Source: an uncultured Eubacteriales bacterium | GTDB taxonomy: Bacteria; Bacillota; Clostridia; Christensenellales; Aristaeellaceae | Length of the DNA stretch: 6,330 bases | NCBI GenBank assembly: GCA_944353735.1 | Contig: CALVPU010000172.1 | Span: 1-6,330 of the forward strand | Reading direction: 5' to 3' | In this document: piece after piece, positions 1-6,261 of the stretch | Numbering within the stretch: position 1 is the stretch's first letter | Layout: each line of letters starts with the position of its first letter | The notes under the pieces: model-generated | What the model saw: only the letters and a program-made list of their open reading frames with translations | Databases searched by the model: none | What the model was told of the DNA's origin: nothing | Program-made: the position numbers and the translations under genes

Positions 1-168
1 GAATCGCGCTTCGCCATCGAGACCCTGATCGACGACCTGCACGCCTCCGGCTACGCGCCGAACTACGTCAGCGAGCACGAAGCGCTCTACGCCGGCATGG
101 GCAAGCCCATCCGCTTTCTCATCGCGCGCATGCTCCCCGACGACGAAGAGGGCGCCGAATCTCCCTAG
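1..168 (+). CDS. C-terminal fragment of an unrecognised protein
   Basis: This frame is open from the left edge and ends at a TAG at 166-168, giving the last 55 residues of a protein whose start lies outside the window. The codons end almost always in G or C, like the other genes here, which supports real coding. The fragment contains SGYAPNYVSEHEALYAGMGK near its middle and ends in an acidic tail (DDEEGAE). I do not recognise the family and assign no function. The fragment has no obvious membrane segment. Its final codons overlap the left arm of a hairpin that probably ends its transcript. It converges on the MATE gene, so the two are not in one operon. Confidence 0.7.
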   Translation, partial: ESRFAIETLIDDLHASGYAPNYVSEHEALYAGMGKPIRFLIARMLPDDEEGAESP

Positions 169-185
169 CGAGGTTCGGCGCCCTC
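148..185. terminator. Perfect inverted repeat between convergent genes
   Basis: A perfect 12-bp inverted repeat pairs 148-159 (GAGGGCGCCGAA) with 174-185 (TTCGGCGCCCTC). An inner CCT/AGG pair (164-166 with 171-173) would tighten the 14-nt loop. It lies at the junction of two convergent genes, where a shared bidirectional terminator is expected. The plus-strand tail is only CTTTG and the minus-strand tail TTCGTCG, so the U-tracts are weak. Termination is inferred from position and stem strength. The stop codon of the left gene sits in the loop. Confidence 0.6.
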
Positions 186-219
186 CTTTGCCGCATCGCG
201 CAACAGGAGATCACCCGCG

Positions 220-1623
220 TCACGCCGATTCCGAGACGGGTGGAACCTGCTCCATGGCGCGGCGCGCGAGCAGCTTCTTCATCACCAGCGCGTGCACGGC
301 AATGGACACCGCCGGACCGGCGACGTCGGAAATCGCTTCGGCATAGAACGCCGCCTCCGCGCCGAACATCGCCGGCAGGGCAAACAGCGCAGCGAAATAC
401 ACCGCCTTGCGCCAGAACGACAGCGGCCAGGAGAAGCGCACCTGACCGATTGCCGTAAAGCCGTCGACGATCTCGTACTGCAGCCCGAGCGGAATCAGCG
501 CCAGCGTATAGGCACCGATCGCCCACACGGACTTGTCCGCAACCGTCGGATCCGACGTGAACAGCCGCACGAACAGCGGTCCCGCAAGGCGCGCCAGCAC
601 GAACATCAGCGCCGTGTAGACGAGGCACCAGAGGAAGATGCGCCGCTGCGCCTGCATCACGCGGTCGGCGCGCCGCGCGCCGTAGTTGAAGCTGAGGATG
701 GCCTGCGTGCCGCCGCTGATGCCGCCCAACGGCATGGTGACCACCAGCATGAAGCTCTGCACGATGGTCGCCACCGTGATCAGCAGATCGCCCTGTCCCG
801 CGCCGCCGTAGCGCTGCAGCACGGCGTTCATGGCGATGATCATCACGTTGTCCACGGCGACGATGGAAAACGGCGTAAATCCGAGCGCCAGCACGCGCCG
901 CGCAATGCGAAACCGGTAGCCGCCAAAGGTGATCGGCACCTGCGCGCGCCGCCCGAACAGGAACACCAGCACGTAGGCGCAGCTCGCCACCTGCGACAGC
1001 ACCGTGGCGATCGCGGCGCCGCGAACGCCCATGTCCAGCGCGAAGATGAACAGCGGATCCAGCACGATGTTCATCACTGCGCCGAGCACCACCGAAATCA
1101 TCGCCTTTTTCGCAAATCCCTGCGCGACGACAAACGAGTTCATGCCCGTCGCCAGCAGCGCGAACACCGTGCCGGTCATGTAATAGAGGAAGTATTCGTC
1201 CGCGAACGGCAGCGTGTCCGCACTCGCGCCGAACAGCGTCAGCATCGGGCGGCGCAGGGGAATCACCAGCGCCATCAGCGCCGCCGCAAACAGACAGATG
1301 AGCAGGAAACAGTTCGCGAGCACCGCGCGAGCACCGCGCGCATCGCCCTCGCCCATGCGGATACTCATCAGCGGCGCGCCGCCGACGCCAACCAGCGACG
1401 CCACCGAACCGATCATCGTCACCACCGGTCCGCACACGCCCACGCCCGCCAGCGCCAGCTCGCCAATGCCCTCGATGTGCCCGATGTACATGCGGTCCAC
1501 GATGCTGTACAGCACGCTGACAAACTGCGCCAGCATGCTCGGCAGCGCGATCCTGCGCACCAGTGCGCGCACGTCGTCCCGACCAAGGTCGTTTTCGACC
1601 CGGCGTTCTCCTCTTGTATCCAT
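220..1623 (-). CDS. MATE family efflux transporter
   Basis: This encodes a 467-residue multidrug and toxic-compound extrusion protein, an inner-membrane antiporter that exports cationic compounds in exchange for Na+ or H+. The length and about 12 hydrophobic segments are normal for MATE proteins. Family hallmarks are visible: PSMLAQFVSVLYSIVDRMYIG near residues 28-48, MNIVLDPLFIF at 184-194 followed by GAAIATVLSQ, and GISGGTQAILSFNYGA at 301-316, close to the MepA/DinF-like pattern. The frame can be extended to a GTG at 1632, but that GTG overlaps the Shine-Dalgarno. The ATG at 1623 has GAGGGG 8 nt upstream and is preferred. A sigma-A promoter lies just upstream, so the gene is probably transcribed alone, possibly with read-through from the HAD gene. 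The substrate cannot be told from sequence. Confidence 0.93.
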   Translation of the reverse strand: MDTRGERRVENDLGRDDVRALVRRIALPSMLAQFVSVLYSIVDRMYIGHIEGIGELALAGVGVCGPVVTMIGSVASLVGVGGAPLMSIRMGEGDARGARAVLANCFLLICLFAAALMALVIPLRRPMLTLFGASADTLPFADEYFLYYMTGTVFALLATGMNSFVVAQGFAKKAMISVVLGAVMNIVLDPLFIFALDMGVRGAAIATVLSQVASCAYVLVFLFGRRAQVPITFGGYRFRIARRVLALGFTPFSIVAVDNVMIIAMNAVLQRYGGAGQGDLLITVATIVQSFMLVVTMPLGGISGGTQAILSFNYGARRADRVMQAQRRIFLWCLVYTALMFVLARLAGPLFVRLFTSDPTVADKSVWAIGAYTLALIPLGLQYEIVDGFTAIGQVRFSWPLSFWRKAVYFAALFALPAMFGAEAAFYAEAISDVAGPAVSIAVHALVMKKLLARRAMEQVPPVSESA

Positions 1624-1631
1624 TTCCGGCA

Positions 1632-1637
1632 CCCCTC
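1632..1637 (-). promoter_or_regulatory. Ribosome binding site that fixes the MATE start
   Basis: GAGGGG on the minus strand lies 8 nt before the ATG at 1623. The alternative GTG start at 1632 would overlap this element and leave no usable ribosome binding site, so the shorter protein is favoured. Confidence 0.65.
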
Positions 1638-1646
1638 AAGCGACCT

Positions 1647-1672
1647 GCGGGCGCTCGCCGCCCGCGTTTTTT
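1647..1672 (+). terminator. Intrinsic-terminator-like hairpin facing plus strand
   Basis: On the plus strand, GCGGGCG (1647-1653) pairs with CGCCCGC (1659-1665) around a 5-nt loop, followed by one G and six Ts at 1667-1672. This is a textbook intrinsic terminator layout, but no credible plus-strand gene lies before it. On the minus strand the same stem falls in the 5' leader of the MATE mRNA, with the tract reading as six As on its 5' side, so it would not terminate that transcript. It may stop antisense transcription, or the Ts may be incidental. Confidence 0.45.
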
Positions 1673-1675
1673 CCC

Positions 1676-1689
1676 GCGGCAAACGCCGC
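1676..1689 (-). other. Small hairpin in the MATE mRNA leader
   Basis: On the minus strand GCGGC pairs with GCCGC around a GTTT loop, a few nucleotides after the predicted transcription start. Its 3' arm overlaps a CCGCG that could instead pair with CGCGG at 1662-1666, on the far side of the A-tract. The leader could therefore fold in two mutually exclusive ways. No known riboswitch class was recognised in this short leader. Confidence 0.35.
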
Positions 1690-1701
1690 AAAAGCGCATG
1701 G

Positions 1702-1730
1702 ATTATACACCTTTGCAGCGAAAAAGTCAA
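1702..1730 (-). promoter_or_regulatory. Sigma-A promoter of the MATE gene
   Basis: On the minus strand TTGACT (1730-1725) is followed by a 17-nt spacer and TATAAT (1707-1702). This is a perfect -10, five of six matches at -35, and ideal spacing. Transcription should start near 1695, giving a leader of about 70 nt before the ATG at 1623. The -35 hexamer contains the TGA stop codon of the upstream HAD gene (1729-1727), so the two genes are packed with no spare sequence. Strong vegetative expression is expected unless a repressor acts here; no clear operator palindrome was seen. Confidence 0.85.
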
Positions 1731-2311
1731 CCTCTTTTCGCTCTCTTTTCGGGAAAAACCCACGGTCGGCGCGCATCGCCCGCGACCAGCCACGCACGCT
1801 TCGCCAGCGCCGCCAGCGGCGCGTCCGACAGGGAGTCGGAATAGAACTCGTCGATCTGCGCGTCGGGAAAGCGCGCGCGGAAGCGGCGCACCTTTTCCTC
1901 GCCGTGGCAGTTGCGCCCGTGAAAGCGCCCTGTCCGCGGATCCACCGGCGAGCCCATCGCGCAGCCGACGCCGAGCCGCGCGCAGGCAGGGCGGATCAGG
2001 AACTCCGGCGAGGCGGAAATCACCACGTCGTCCAGGCGCCGCTGGGCGAGGTACCACGGCTTGACGCGGGCGAAGTTCTCCGCCCAAAAGCCCTCGACCA
2101 CCGCGTCGACGTCGCCGATGCGGGTCAAAAAGGCGAGCATGCGCTCTTTGAACGCCTGTTTGGGACGCAGCCGGAGCAGGAACAGCGCGCCGTTGAGCGC
2201 CTGCGCCGGCAGGTCGCGCCACATCGCCGGACAGCGGCGCAGGCAATAGGCAAAAAAGCGCGCCGTACTGTCGCCCCGCAGAATCGTGTTGTCGAAGTCG
2301 TAGACGTTCAT
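1727..2311 (-). CDS. HAD subfamily IB phosphatase (SerB-like fold)
   Basis: This encodes a 194-residue haloacid-dehalogenase-superfamily hydrolase, probably a cytoplasmic phosphomonoesterase acting through an aspartyl-phosphate intermediate. All four motifs are present. Motif I is DFDNTIL, with the nucleophile Asp5 and acid/base Asp7. Motif II is VVISAS, with Ser99. Motif III is Lys140 in GEEK. Motif IV is YSDSLSD, with Asp159 and Asp163 for Mg2+. The helical insert between motifs I and II, near residues 15-90, fits a C1 cap, and YSDSxSDxPL is typical of subfamily IB, the group containing phosphoserine phosphatase. The substrate cannot be assigned. The frame is open further upstream, but the ATG at 2311 has GGGAGG 7 nt before it and motif I directly after it. 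The neighbouring germination and MATE genes do not suggest a pathway. Confidence 0.9.
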   Translation of the reverse strand: MNVYDFDNTILRGDSTARFFAYCLRRCPAMWRDLPAQALNGALFLLRLRPKQAFKERMLAFLTRIGDVDAVVEGFWAENFARVKPWYLAQRRLDDVVISASPEFLIRPACARLGVGCAMGSPVDPRTGRFHGRNCHGEEKVRRFRARFPDAQIDEFYSDSLSDAPLAALAKRAWLVAGDARRPWVFPEKRAKRG

Positions 2312-2318
2312 AACGCAT

Positions 2319-2324
2319 CCTCCC
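2319..2324 (-). promoter_or_regulatory. Ribosome binding site that fixes the HAD start
   Basis: GGGAGG on the minus strand lies 7 nt before the ATG at 2311. It decides against the longer open frame beginning near 2383, whose extra N-terminal residues would include promoter sequence. Another ATG at 2318 overlaps the same region but is in a different frame with no recognisable product. Confidence 0.75.
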
Positions 2325-2347
2325 GCGCTTTCGTATCCTTCCCCTCG

Positions 2348-2377
2348 ATTATACCATAACCGCGGGGCAAAAGTACA
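2348..2377 (-). promoter_or_regulatory. Extended -10 promoter of the HAD gene
   Basis: On the minus strand TATAAT (2353-2348) is preceded by TGG, giving the extended -10 pattern TGnTATAAT. The -35 region is weak: TGTACT (2377-2372) at 18-nt spacing matches about three of six positions. An extended -10 can compensate for this. The start would be near 2341, about 30 nt before the HAD start codon. The promoter overlaps a hairpin that may terminate the germination operon. Confidence 0.7.
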
Positions 2378-2387
2378 CCCCATGCGG
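2360..2387 (-). terminator. Possible weak terminator of the ger operon
   Basis: About 19 nt after the gerC stop codon, the minus strand can fold CCGC-AT-GGGG against CCCCGCGG with a 10-nt loop and a two-base bulge. The tail is TTATGG, so there is no good U-tract. The position is right for the end of the ger transcript, but the signal is poor and read-through into the HAD gene is plausible. Confidence 0.3.
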
Positions 2388-2405
2388 GAAAAGCGTCCGC
2401 GTGCC

Positions 2406-3542
2406 TCAGAGGTTCTCGCTCTTCAGCTGGACGTCGATCTCCACCGCACTGTCCAAAAAGCGCTGCCGCCAGCCGTAGCCAATCCATTCATCGAGGGTGG
2501 CAAAGCCGCGCGCGGCGACCTCCGCGAACTGAAACGGCTCGGCGCCGAGCGCCTTGCACGCCTCTACCGCGTCCATGAGCGCTGCCTCCAGCGCCGCGTC
2601 GAGGCCGGGATACTGCCCCTGCTCATTGTTCGGCAGCACCGACAGATGCAGTTCCACGCGGATGCGCGCCGGGTCCGCGCCGGTATCCACCGAAACCGAC
2701 GGCGCGCCCAGCGTCGCCAGCGAGACGGTCTGTCCGCCGTACTGGAACGCGAACGCCTGCGCCTTGCCGCGCAACAGCTTGCAGTACAATAGCGTCCTGC
2801 CGTCCAACGTGCCCACCATCCGCCCATCGCGAAAGACCGCCGCGCCGAGAAAGCGCGTCTGCTGCTCGGTCGCGACCTCCGGCGTCGCCGGATCGCCGGG
2901 CACGATCGCCGCGGCGGGCGCGGCCTCCGCCTGCGCGTCCCCGCCCGGCGCGGGCACAGCGTAGACCGCCACGGGATCGGAGTACGCGGAGATGCTCTTG
3001 TAATAGATGTCGGCAAACGACGTGTCCGGTACGAGTCCCTCGGCGGTGTAGGACTCAAACATCGCCGTCAGTTCGTCGGAGATGCGCGTGCCGATCAGCG
3101 GCTTTTCCGCACGGATGAACACCTGCACGTCGCCATCGCAGACAGCGAGCCGCGCCGCGGTGTAGAGCCGGCTGGTGCGCATCATGTCGCTCATCACCTC
3201 CAGCCAGCGCGCGTCGGAGGCGAGCGCTTCGGAAACGATGATCAGCTCAATCTGAGAAAGGTCCAGCCGCCGCGGCACGATCCACTTCAGCGCGCTCATC
3301 GCTTCGGCAAACGTGCCGCCGCTCGCGGCGAATACCATCTCGCCCGACGAGCCGGACGATTCCTCGCCGCGGGACCCGGCGATCTTCGGCACCTGTACCG
3401 TGACCTCGATGCCGCCGTCCTCGGTCGAATCCACGCCCATCAGCACGACAAACGCGAGGTTCTCCACCTGATCGAGTTCCGAACAGCCGCTCAGCAGCAG
3501 CATAAGCGCCGCCAGGCAGGCTGCCAGAGCGCCCTTACGCAT
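2406..3542 (-). CDS. gerC: Ger(x)C family spore germination lipoprotein
   Basis: This encodes a 378-residue C subunit of a GerA-type nutrient germinant receptor, a lipoprotein anchored on the outer face of the spore inner membrane. A signal peptide runs to LLLSGC, with Cys20 the lipidated residue, followed by ELDQVENLAFVVLMGVD, the usual GerAC opening. GAAVFRDGRMVGTLDG at 233-248 is another recognisable family segment, and the length is normal. Between the N-terminal and later domains, residues about 197-228 form an Ala/Pro-rich low-complexity linker. The start ATG overlaps the gerB stop by 8 bp (3535-3542), with GGGAGG 8 nt upstream, so translation is probably coupled. It is the last gene of the ger operon. 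The family is clear; the germinant is unknown. The symbol follows operon position (GerAC/GerKC-like). Confidence 0.92.
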   Translation of the reverse strand: MRKGALAACLAALMLLLSGCSELDQVENLAFVVLMGVDSTEDGGIEVTVQVPKIAGSRGEESSGSSGEMVFAASGGTFAEAMSALKWIVPRRLDLSQIELIIVSEALASDARWLEVMSDMMRTSRLYTAARLAVCDGDVQVFIRAEKPLIGTRISDELTAMFESYTAEGLVPDTSFADIYYKSISAYSDPVAVYAVPAPGGDAQAEAAPAAAIVPGDPATPEVATEQQTRFLGAAVFRDGRMVGTLDGRTLLYCKLLRGKAQAFAFQYGGQTVSLATLGAPSVSVDTGADPARIRVELHLSVLPNNEQGQYPGLDAALEAALMDAVEACKALGAEPFQFAEVAARGFATLDEWIGYGWRQRFLDSAVEIDVQLKSENL

Positions 3543-4605
3543 GCGCCGCGCCTCCCTTCCGCGTCAGAATCAATCCCGCCATCGCCGCCAACGCCACGCC
3601 TGCCTGCGCCGCGTACAGCCAGCGTCCGAGCGCCGCCGCCATCTGCGGCGAGGGGAATCCGGAAATCGCCATCGCTCCCACCGCGCCGACAACCAGCGCC
3701 GCGCAGGCAAGCCGCGGCAGTTTCGGCAGCGCCGCCTGCAGCGCCAGCGTGCAGGTGAACCCGCCAAACAGCATTCGCAGAAACAGGCTGATGAACCAGA
3801 CGATCATCTTCGGCAGCTGCAGCGACAGCGACGTCCTGCCGTTGGTCAGCACGGTGTCGAGCAGGAAATAGCGCGACGGCGCTTGCGCGTCCACCAGCGG
3901 TGGCAGCATCATGCCGTGCACCAGCATCAGCGCGGCGCCGACGGCGCAGCCCAGCGCCACCACCGCCACCGGGCGCATGCCGCCGGACGGGTGCTCGTCT
4001 GGTTCCGCAAGCAGAAACAGGCCGACCGGCAGGCTCAGCCATCCCGCCGCACGCAGCGCCCCGTCGAACAAGTCGGGAATGCCGGGCCCCAGAATGGGCG
4101 TCAGCCACGCGGGGCACATATCCGGCGCCTCGCACAGCGCAAACAGCGCGAACACGCAGGCGAGGATGCGGTTGCAGATGCGCGCGCTGTTGCCGATGGC
4201 GTCGCCGTTGAGCGCAAGCCCCCACGCGCACAGCGCCAGCTGCGGCAGCAGCAGGTAGATCATCGCCACGTTGTCCAGCGCCACGTATCCCGCCGACCCG
4301 GCAATGGCGTCGACCGCCAGCGCGGCATCGACCGCGGCGCTCAGCGCTAGCACCGCAGCCAGCACGCGCGCCAGCGCCGGCGCCTGTCCCGCCAGCAGCG
4401 CCATTGGCGCCTGCCGGTCGCTGCACGCGCGCATCTTCGCCGCGGCGAACGCTGCCGGCAGTGCGAGCACGCCGCCCAGCAGCACCGCGATCCAGCCGGA
4501 ATTGTACATCTCCGGCATGTCAATCGCCATGCCATAGAGGATGCGCGCGATCACCGCCGCCAGGCACAGCGACGCCGCGGAGCTTTCGCGAATGCGAAAC
4601 CTCAT
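3535..4605 (-). CDS. gerB: GerAB-type spore germination permease-like subunit
   Basis: This encodes a 356-residue B subunit of the germinant receptor, related to APC-superfamily amino acid transporters (spore permease family). In studied receptors this subunit binds the nutrient germinant. About ten hydrophobic segments span the protein, and the length is typical. LTPILGPGIPDLFDGAL at 168-184 fits the conserved mid-protein segment of the family. Overall it looks more diverged and more Ala-rich than GerA. The frame stays open to 4764, but that extension lies inside gerA and lacks hydrophobic or family-like sequence. The ATG at 4605 overlaps the gerA stop as ATGA, and AAAGGGG lies 8 nt upstream, so it is preferred. 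Coupled translation with gerA is expected. Confidence 0.9.
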   Translation of the reverse strand: MRFRIRESSAASLCLAAVIARILYGMAIDMPEMYNSGWIAVLLGGVLALPAAFAAAKMRACSDRQAPMALLAGQAPALARVLAAVLALSAAVDAALAVDAIAGSAGYVALDNVAMIYLLLPQLALCAWGLALNGDAIGNSARICNRILACVFALFALCEAPDMCPAWLTPILGPGIPDLFDGALRAAGWLSLPVGLFLLAEPDEHPSGGMRPVAVVALGCAVGAALMLVHGMMLPPLVDAQAPSRYFLLDTVLTNGRTSLSLQLPKMIVWFISLFLRMLFGGFTCTLALQAALPKLPRLACAALVVGAVGAMAISGFPSPQMAAALGRWLYAAQAGVALAAMAGLILTRKGGAAHA

Positions 4606-6107
4606 TGCGCCCGCCCCTTTCCGTGCAGCCAGCTGTCGCGGCGCGCATAGAACATCGGTCGGTTTTGCCTGTGGATGGAGAGCCTGAGCAGGATGTCGGG
4701 ATTGTGCGGACGCTTTGGCGCCACCGGCGCGAGATAGGGCACGCCGAACGAGCGGATCGAACACAGGTGCATCAGCAGCGCCAGCGCCGCCGCCAGCAGC
4801 CCGTAGAGGCCGAGCAGCGCGCCGGTCAGCACGATCAGCAGCCGGTAGACGACGATCGACAGTCCGAAGCTGTAGTTTGGCACCGCGTAGCTGCCCAGCC
4901 CGGTCAGCGCTACGAGAATGATGAGGATCGGGCTGATGATGGATGCCGACACCGCCGCCTGACCGAGAATCAGCGCCCCGACGATGCTGACCGTCGAGCC
5001 GATCTGCGAGGGAATGCGCGTGCCCGCCTCGTTGATGAGGTAAAAGGAGAATTCCATCAGCAGCACCTCGAACAGCACCGTGAACGGCACGTCCGCGCGC
5101 GTCTCGGCGATGGAGAGAAGCAGCGTCAGGGGGATCAGGTGCGTGTGGTGCAGCATCAGTGCCACGTACAATCCCGGCAGCAGCAGCGACAGGATCAGCC
5201 CCACGACGCGCACGACGCGCAGGAACGTGCCGTATTGCCAGCGCATGAACGTGTCATCCGAGGCGTGGATGAGGTGGAACATCGTCACCGGCGCGGTCAG
5301 CGCGTAGGGCGAGTTCTCCGCAAGGATTGCGAACTGCCCCTCCATCAGGCAGGAAGCCGCGCGGTCCGGGCGCTCCGTCTGCAGCATCTGCGGGAAGATC
5401 GCGCGCGGACGGTCCTCGATGAGCTGCTGGATGACGCCGATGCCCTGCACGTCCGGAGCGCCGATGCGCTGCAGCCGCCGGCGCGCCTCGCCGACGACCG
5501 CTTCCCCGCACACGCCCTTTAAGTAGACCAGCGCCACGTTTGTCGGCACGCCGGAACCGATCGTCAGCCGCTCCGTCACCAGTTGAGGCGACTGCACGTA
5601 ACGCCGCAGCAGCGTGAGGTTCGCGCGCAGGCTCTCGACGAATCCCTCCTGAGAACCGATGACCACCGCCTCGTTCGACGGCTTGTTCACCGGTCGGTGC
5701 ACGAAGCCGCGCGTCTCCAGCAGCAATCCCTCGGCGCAGCCGTCGCACAGCACCGCCGTCATGCCGCCGAGCACGCCCGTGACGAGCGCCTGAACGCGCC
5801 GCTCGGTCGTGCACTGCGCGATCTCGACGCAGCGCTCCATCAGCCACTGCGCGCGGCTTTCGGGCGCAATCGCGCCGGCGCAGCCGCTCTCCTTGCAGGC
5901 ATGCAGGATGAATTCGGAAATCTTGCGGTCGTCCGCCATGCCCTCGACGTACACCGCGCACGCCTCGTACCCGCCACAGCGGTAACGCCTGAGGACGACG
6001 TCCTTGTTCAGCGGCATGTTCAGGACCGTCTCGAACGTCTTCAGGTTCTCCTCGAGCTGCGGCTTGAGCTCGCTGCGCAGCAGCTGCGCGTGCGGTTGCT
6101 CCGCCAT
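4602..6107 (-). CDS. gerA: GerAA/GerKA family spore germination receptor subunit A
   Basis: This encodes a 501-residue A subunit of a nutrient germinant receptor in the spore inner membrane. Residues 1 to about 290 form the soluble domain, with GSQEGFVESLRANLTLLRR at 151-169, the form here of the conserved GPREGFxExLxxNxxLIRRR block, and EGQFAILAENSPYAL at 256-270. About five membrane helices follow from residue 299 to about 447. They include EAGTRIPSQIGSTVSIVGAL at 360-379 and LGQAAVSASIISP, the most conserved part of the family. A basic cytoplasmic tail of about 50 residues ends the protein. Family members are reported to oligomerise into a germinant-gated ion channel. The frame extends to an ATG at 6185, but the start at 6107 has a perfect AGGAGG 7 nt before it, and the predicted promoter lies within the extension. 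Confidence 0.95.
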   Translation of the reverse strand: MAEQPHAQLLRSELKPQLEENLKTFETVLNMPLNKDVVLRRYRCGGYEACAVYVEGMADDRKISEFILHACKESGCAGAIAPESRAQWLMERCVEIAQCTTERRVQALVTGVLGGMTAVLCDGCAEGLLLETRGFVHRPVNKPSNEAVVIGSQEGFVESLRANLTLLRRYVQSPQLVTERLTIGSGVPTNVALVYLKGVCGEAVVGEARRRLQRIGAPDVQGIGVIQQLIEDRPRAIFPQMLQTERPDRAASCLMEGQFAILAENSPYALTAPVTMFHLIHASDDTFMRWQYGTFLRVVRVVGLILSLLLPGLYVALMLHHTHLIPLTLLLSIAETRADVPFTVLFEVLLMEFSFYLINEAGTRIPSQIGSTVSIVGALILGQAAVSASIISPILIILVALTGLGSYAVPNYSFGLSIVVYRLLIVLTGALLGLYGLLAAALALLMHLCSIRSFGVPYLAPVAPKRPHNPDILLRLSIHRQNRPMFYARRDSWLHGKGRAQ

Positions 6108-6114
6108 GGAATCG

Positions 6115-6120
6115 CCTCCT
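6115..6120 (-). promoter_or_regulatory. Ribosome binding site that fixes the gerA start
   Basis: A perfect AGGAGG on the minus strand lies 7 nt before the ATG at 6107. It rules in the 501-residue GerA over the 527-residue reading that begins at 6185, next to the upstream terminator. Confidence 0.85.
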
Positions 6121-6169
6121 GTCGCCACAGCGCGCCCGCCATCCGCGTCCGCGCCATGCTTGTTCGCCC

Positions 6170-6198
6170 TAGTTTTCCCGTGCACGCCGTCGCTATGC
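6170..6198 (-). promoter_or_regulatory. Sigma-F/sigma-G-type forespore promoter of gerABC
   Basis: On the minus strand GCATA (6198-6194) is followed by a 15-nt spacer and GGAAAACTA (6178-6170). This matches at every defined position the remembered Bacillus subtilis sigma-F consensus, GCATR-N15-GGHRARHTX, and sigma-G recognises overlapping sequences. Transcription would start near 6163, about 55 nt before the gerA start. The ger receptor operons of B. subtilis are forespore-expressed under sigma-G, so function and promoter agree. It lies directly after the terminator of the upstream unit, where the operon promoter is expected. Confidence 0.7.
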
Positions 6199-6202
6199 GC
6201 GC

Positions 6203-6234
6203 AAAAAAATCCCCGCTTTCCTCCGAAAGCGGGG
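6203..6234 (-). terminator. Strong intrinsic terminator upstream of ger operon
   Basis: On the minus strand CCCCGCTTTC pairs with GAAAGCGGGG in a perfect 10-bp stem with a 4-nt GGAG loop, followed by A and seven Ts (6209-6203). This should efficiently end a minus-strand transcript entering from the right edge and insulate the ger operon from it. Confidence 0.92.
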
Positions 6235-6244
6235 ACAGGACGTT

Positions 6245-6261
6245 GGCGGCACGGAGCCGCC
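6245..6261 (-). other. GC-rich hairpin before the terminator
   Basis: On the minus strand GGCGGC pairs with GCCGCC around a 5-nt TCCGT loop, 10 nt before the terminator stem. It may be part of the 3' untranslated region of the upstream gene. The surrounding bases loosely resemble a T-box antiterminator, discussed among the findings, but no function is established. Confidence 0.35.

Noticed and set aside
119..1699. Minus-strand frame of more than 500 codons overlapping MATE
   Set aside because: It is a shifted frame of the MATE gene with an Arg/Gly/Ala-rich product and no membrane segments; the MATE frame carries the family motifs.
292..2064. Very long plus-strand open frame opposite MATE and the HAD gene
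   Set aside because: It runs antisense across MATE, its promoter and the HAD gene. Its translation is dominated by His, Arg and Gln with no domain-like pattern, as expected from the complement of high-GC3 genes. The minus-strand frames match known families end to end.
3541..4350. Plus-strand open frame opposite gerB
   Set aside because: The composition is rich in Arg, Gln and His and shows no motif; it mirrors the codon bias of gerB, which has clear family features.
4606..4764. N-terminal extension of GerB into gerA
   Set aside because: This would be a long overlap with gerA with no family similarity; the ATGA overlap at 4602-4605 is the typical coupled start and gives the usual family length.
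4404..5522. Plus-strand open frame opposite gerA and gerB
   Set aside because: It crosses the gerA/gerB junction on the opposite strand, is of low-complexity composition, and conflicts with the strongly conserved GerA protein.
6108..6185. N-terminal extension of GerA to an ATG at 6185
   Set aside because: It lacks a good ribosome binding site, has a hydrophilic sequence unlike family members, and contains the predicted forespore promoter. The ATG at 6107 has a perfect AGGAGG.
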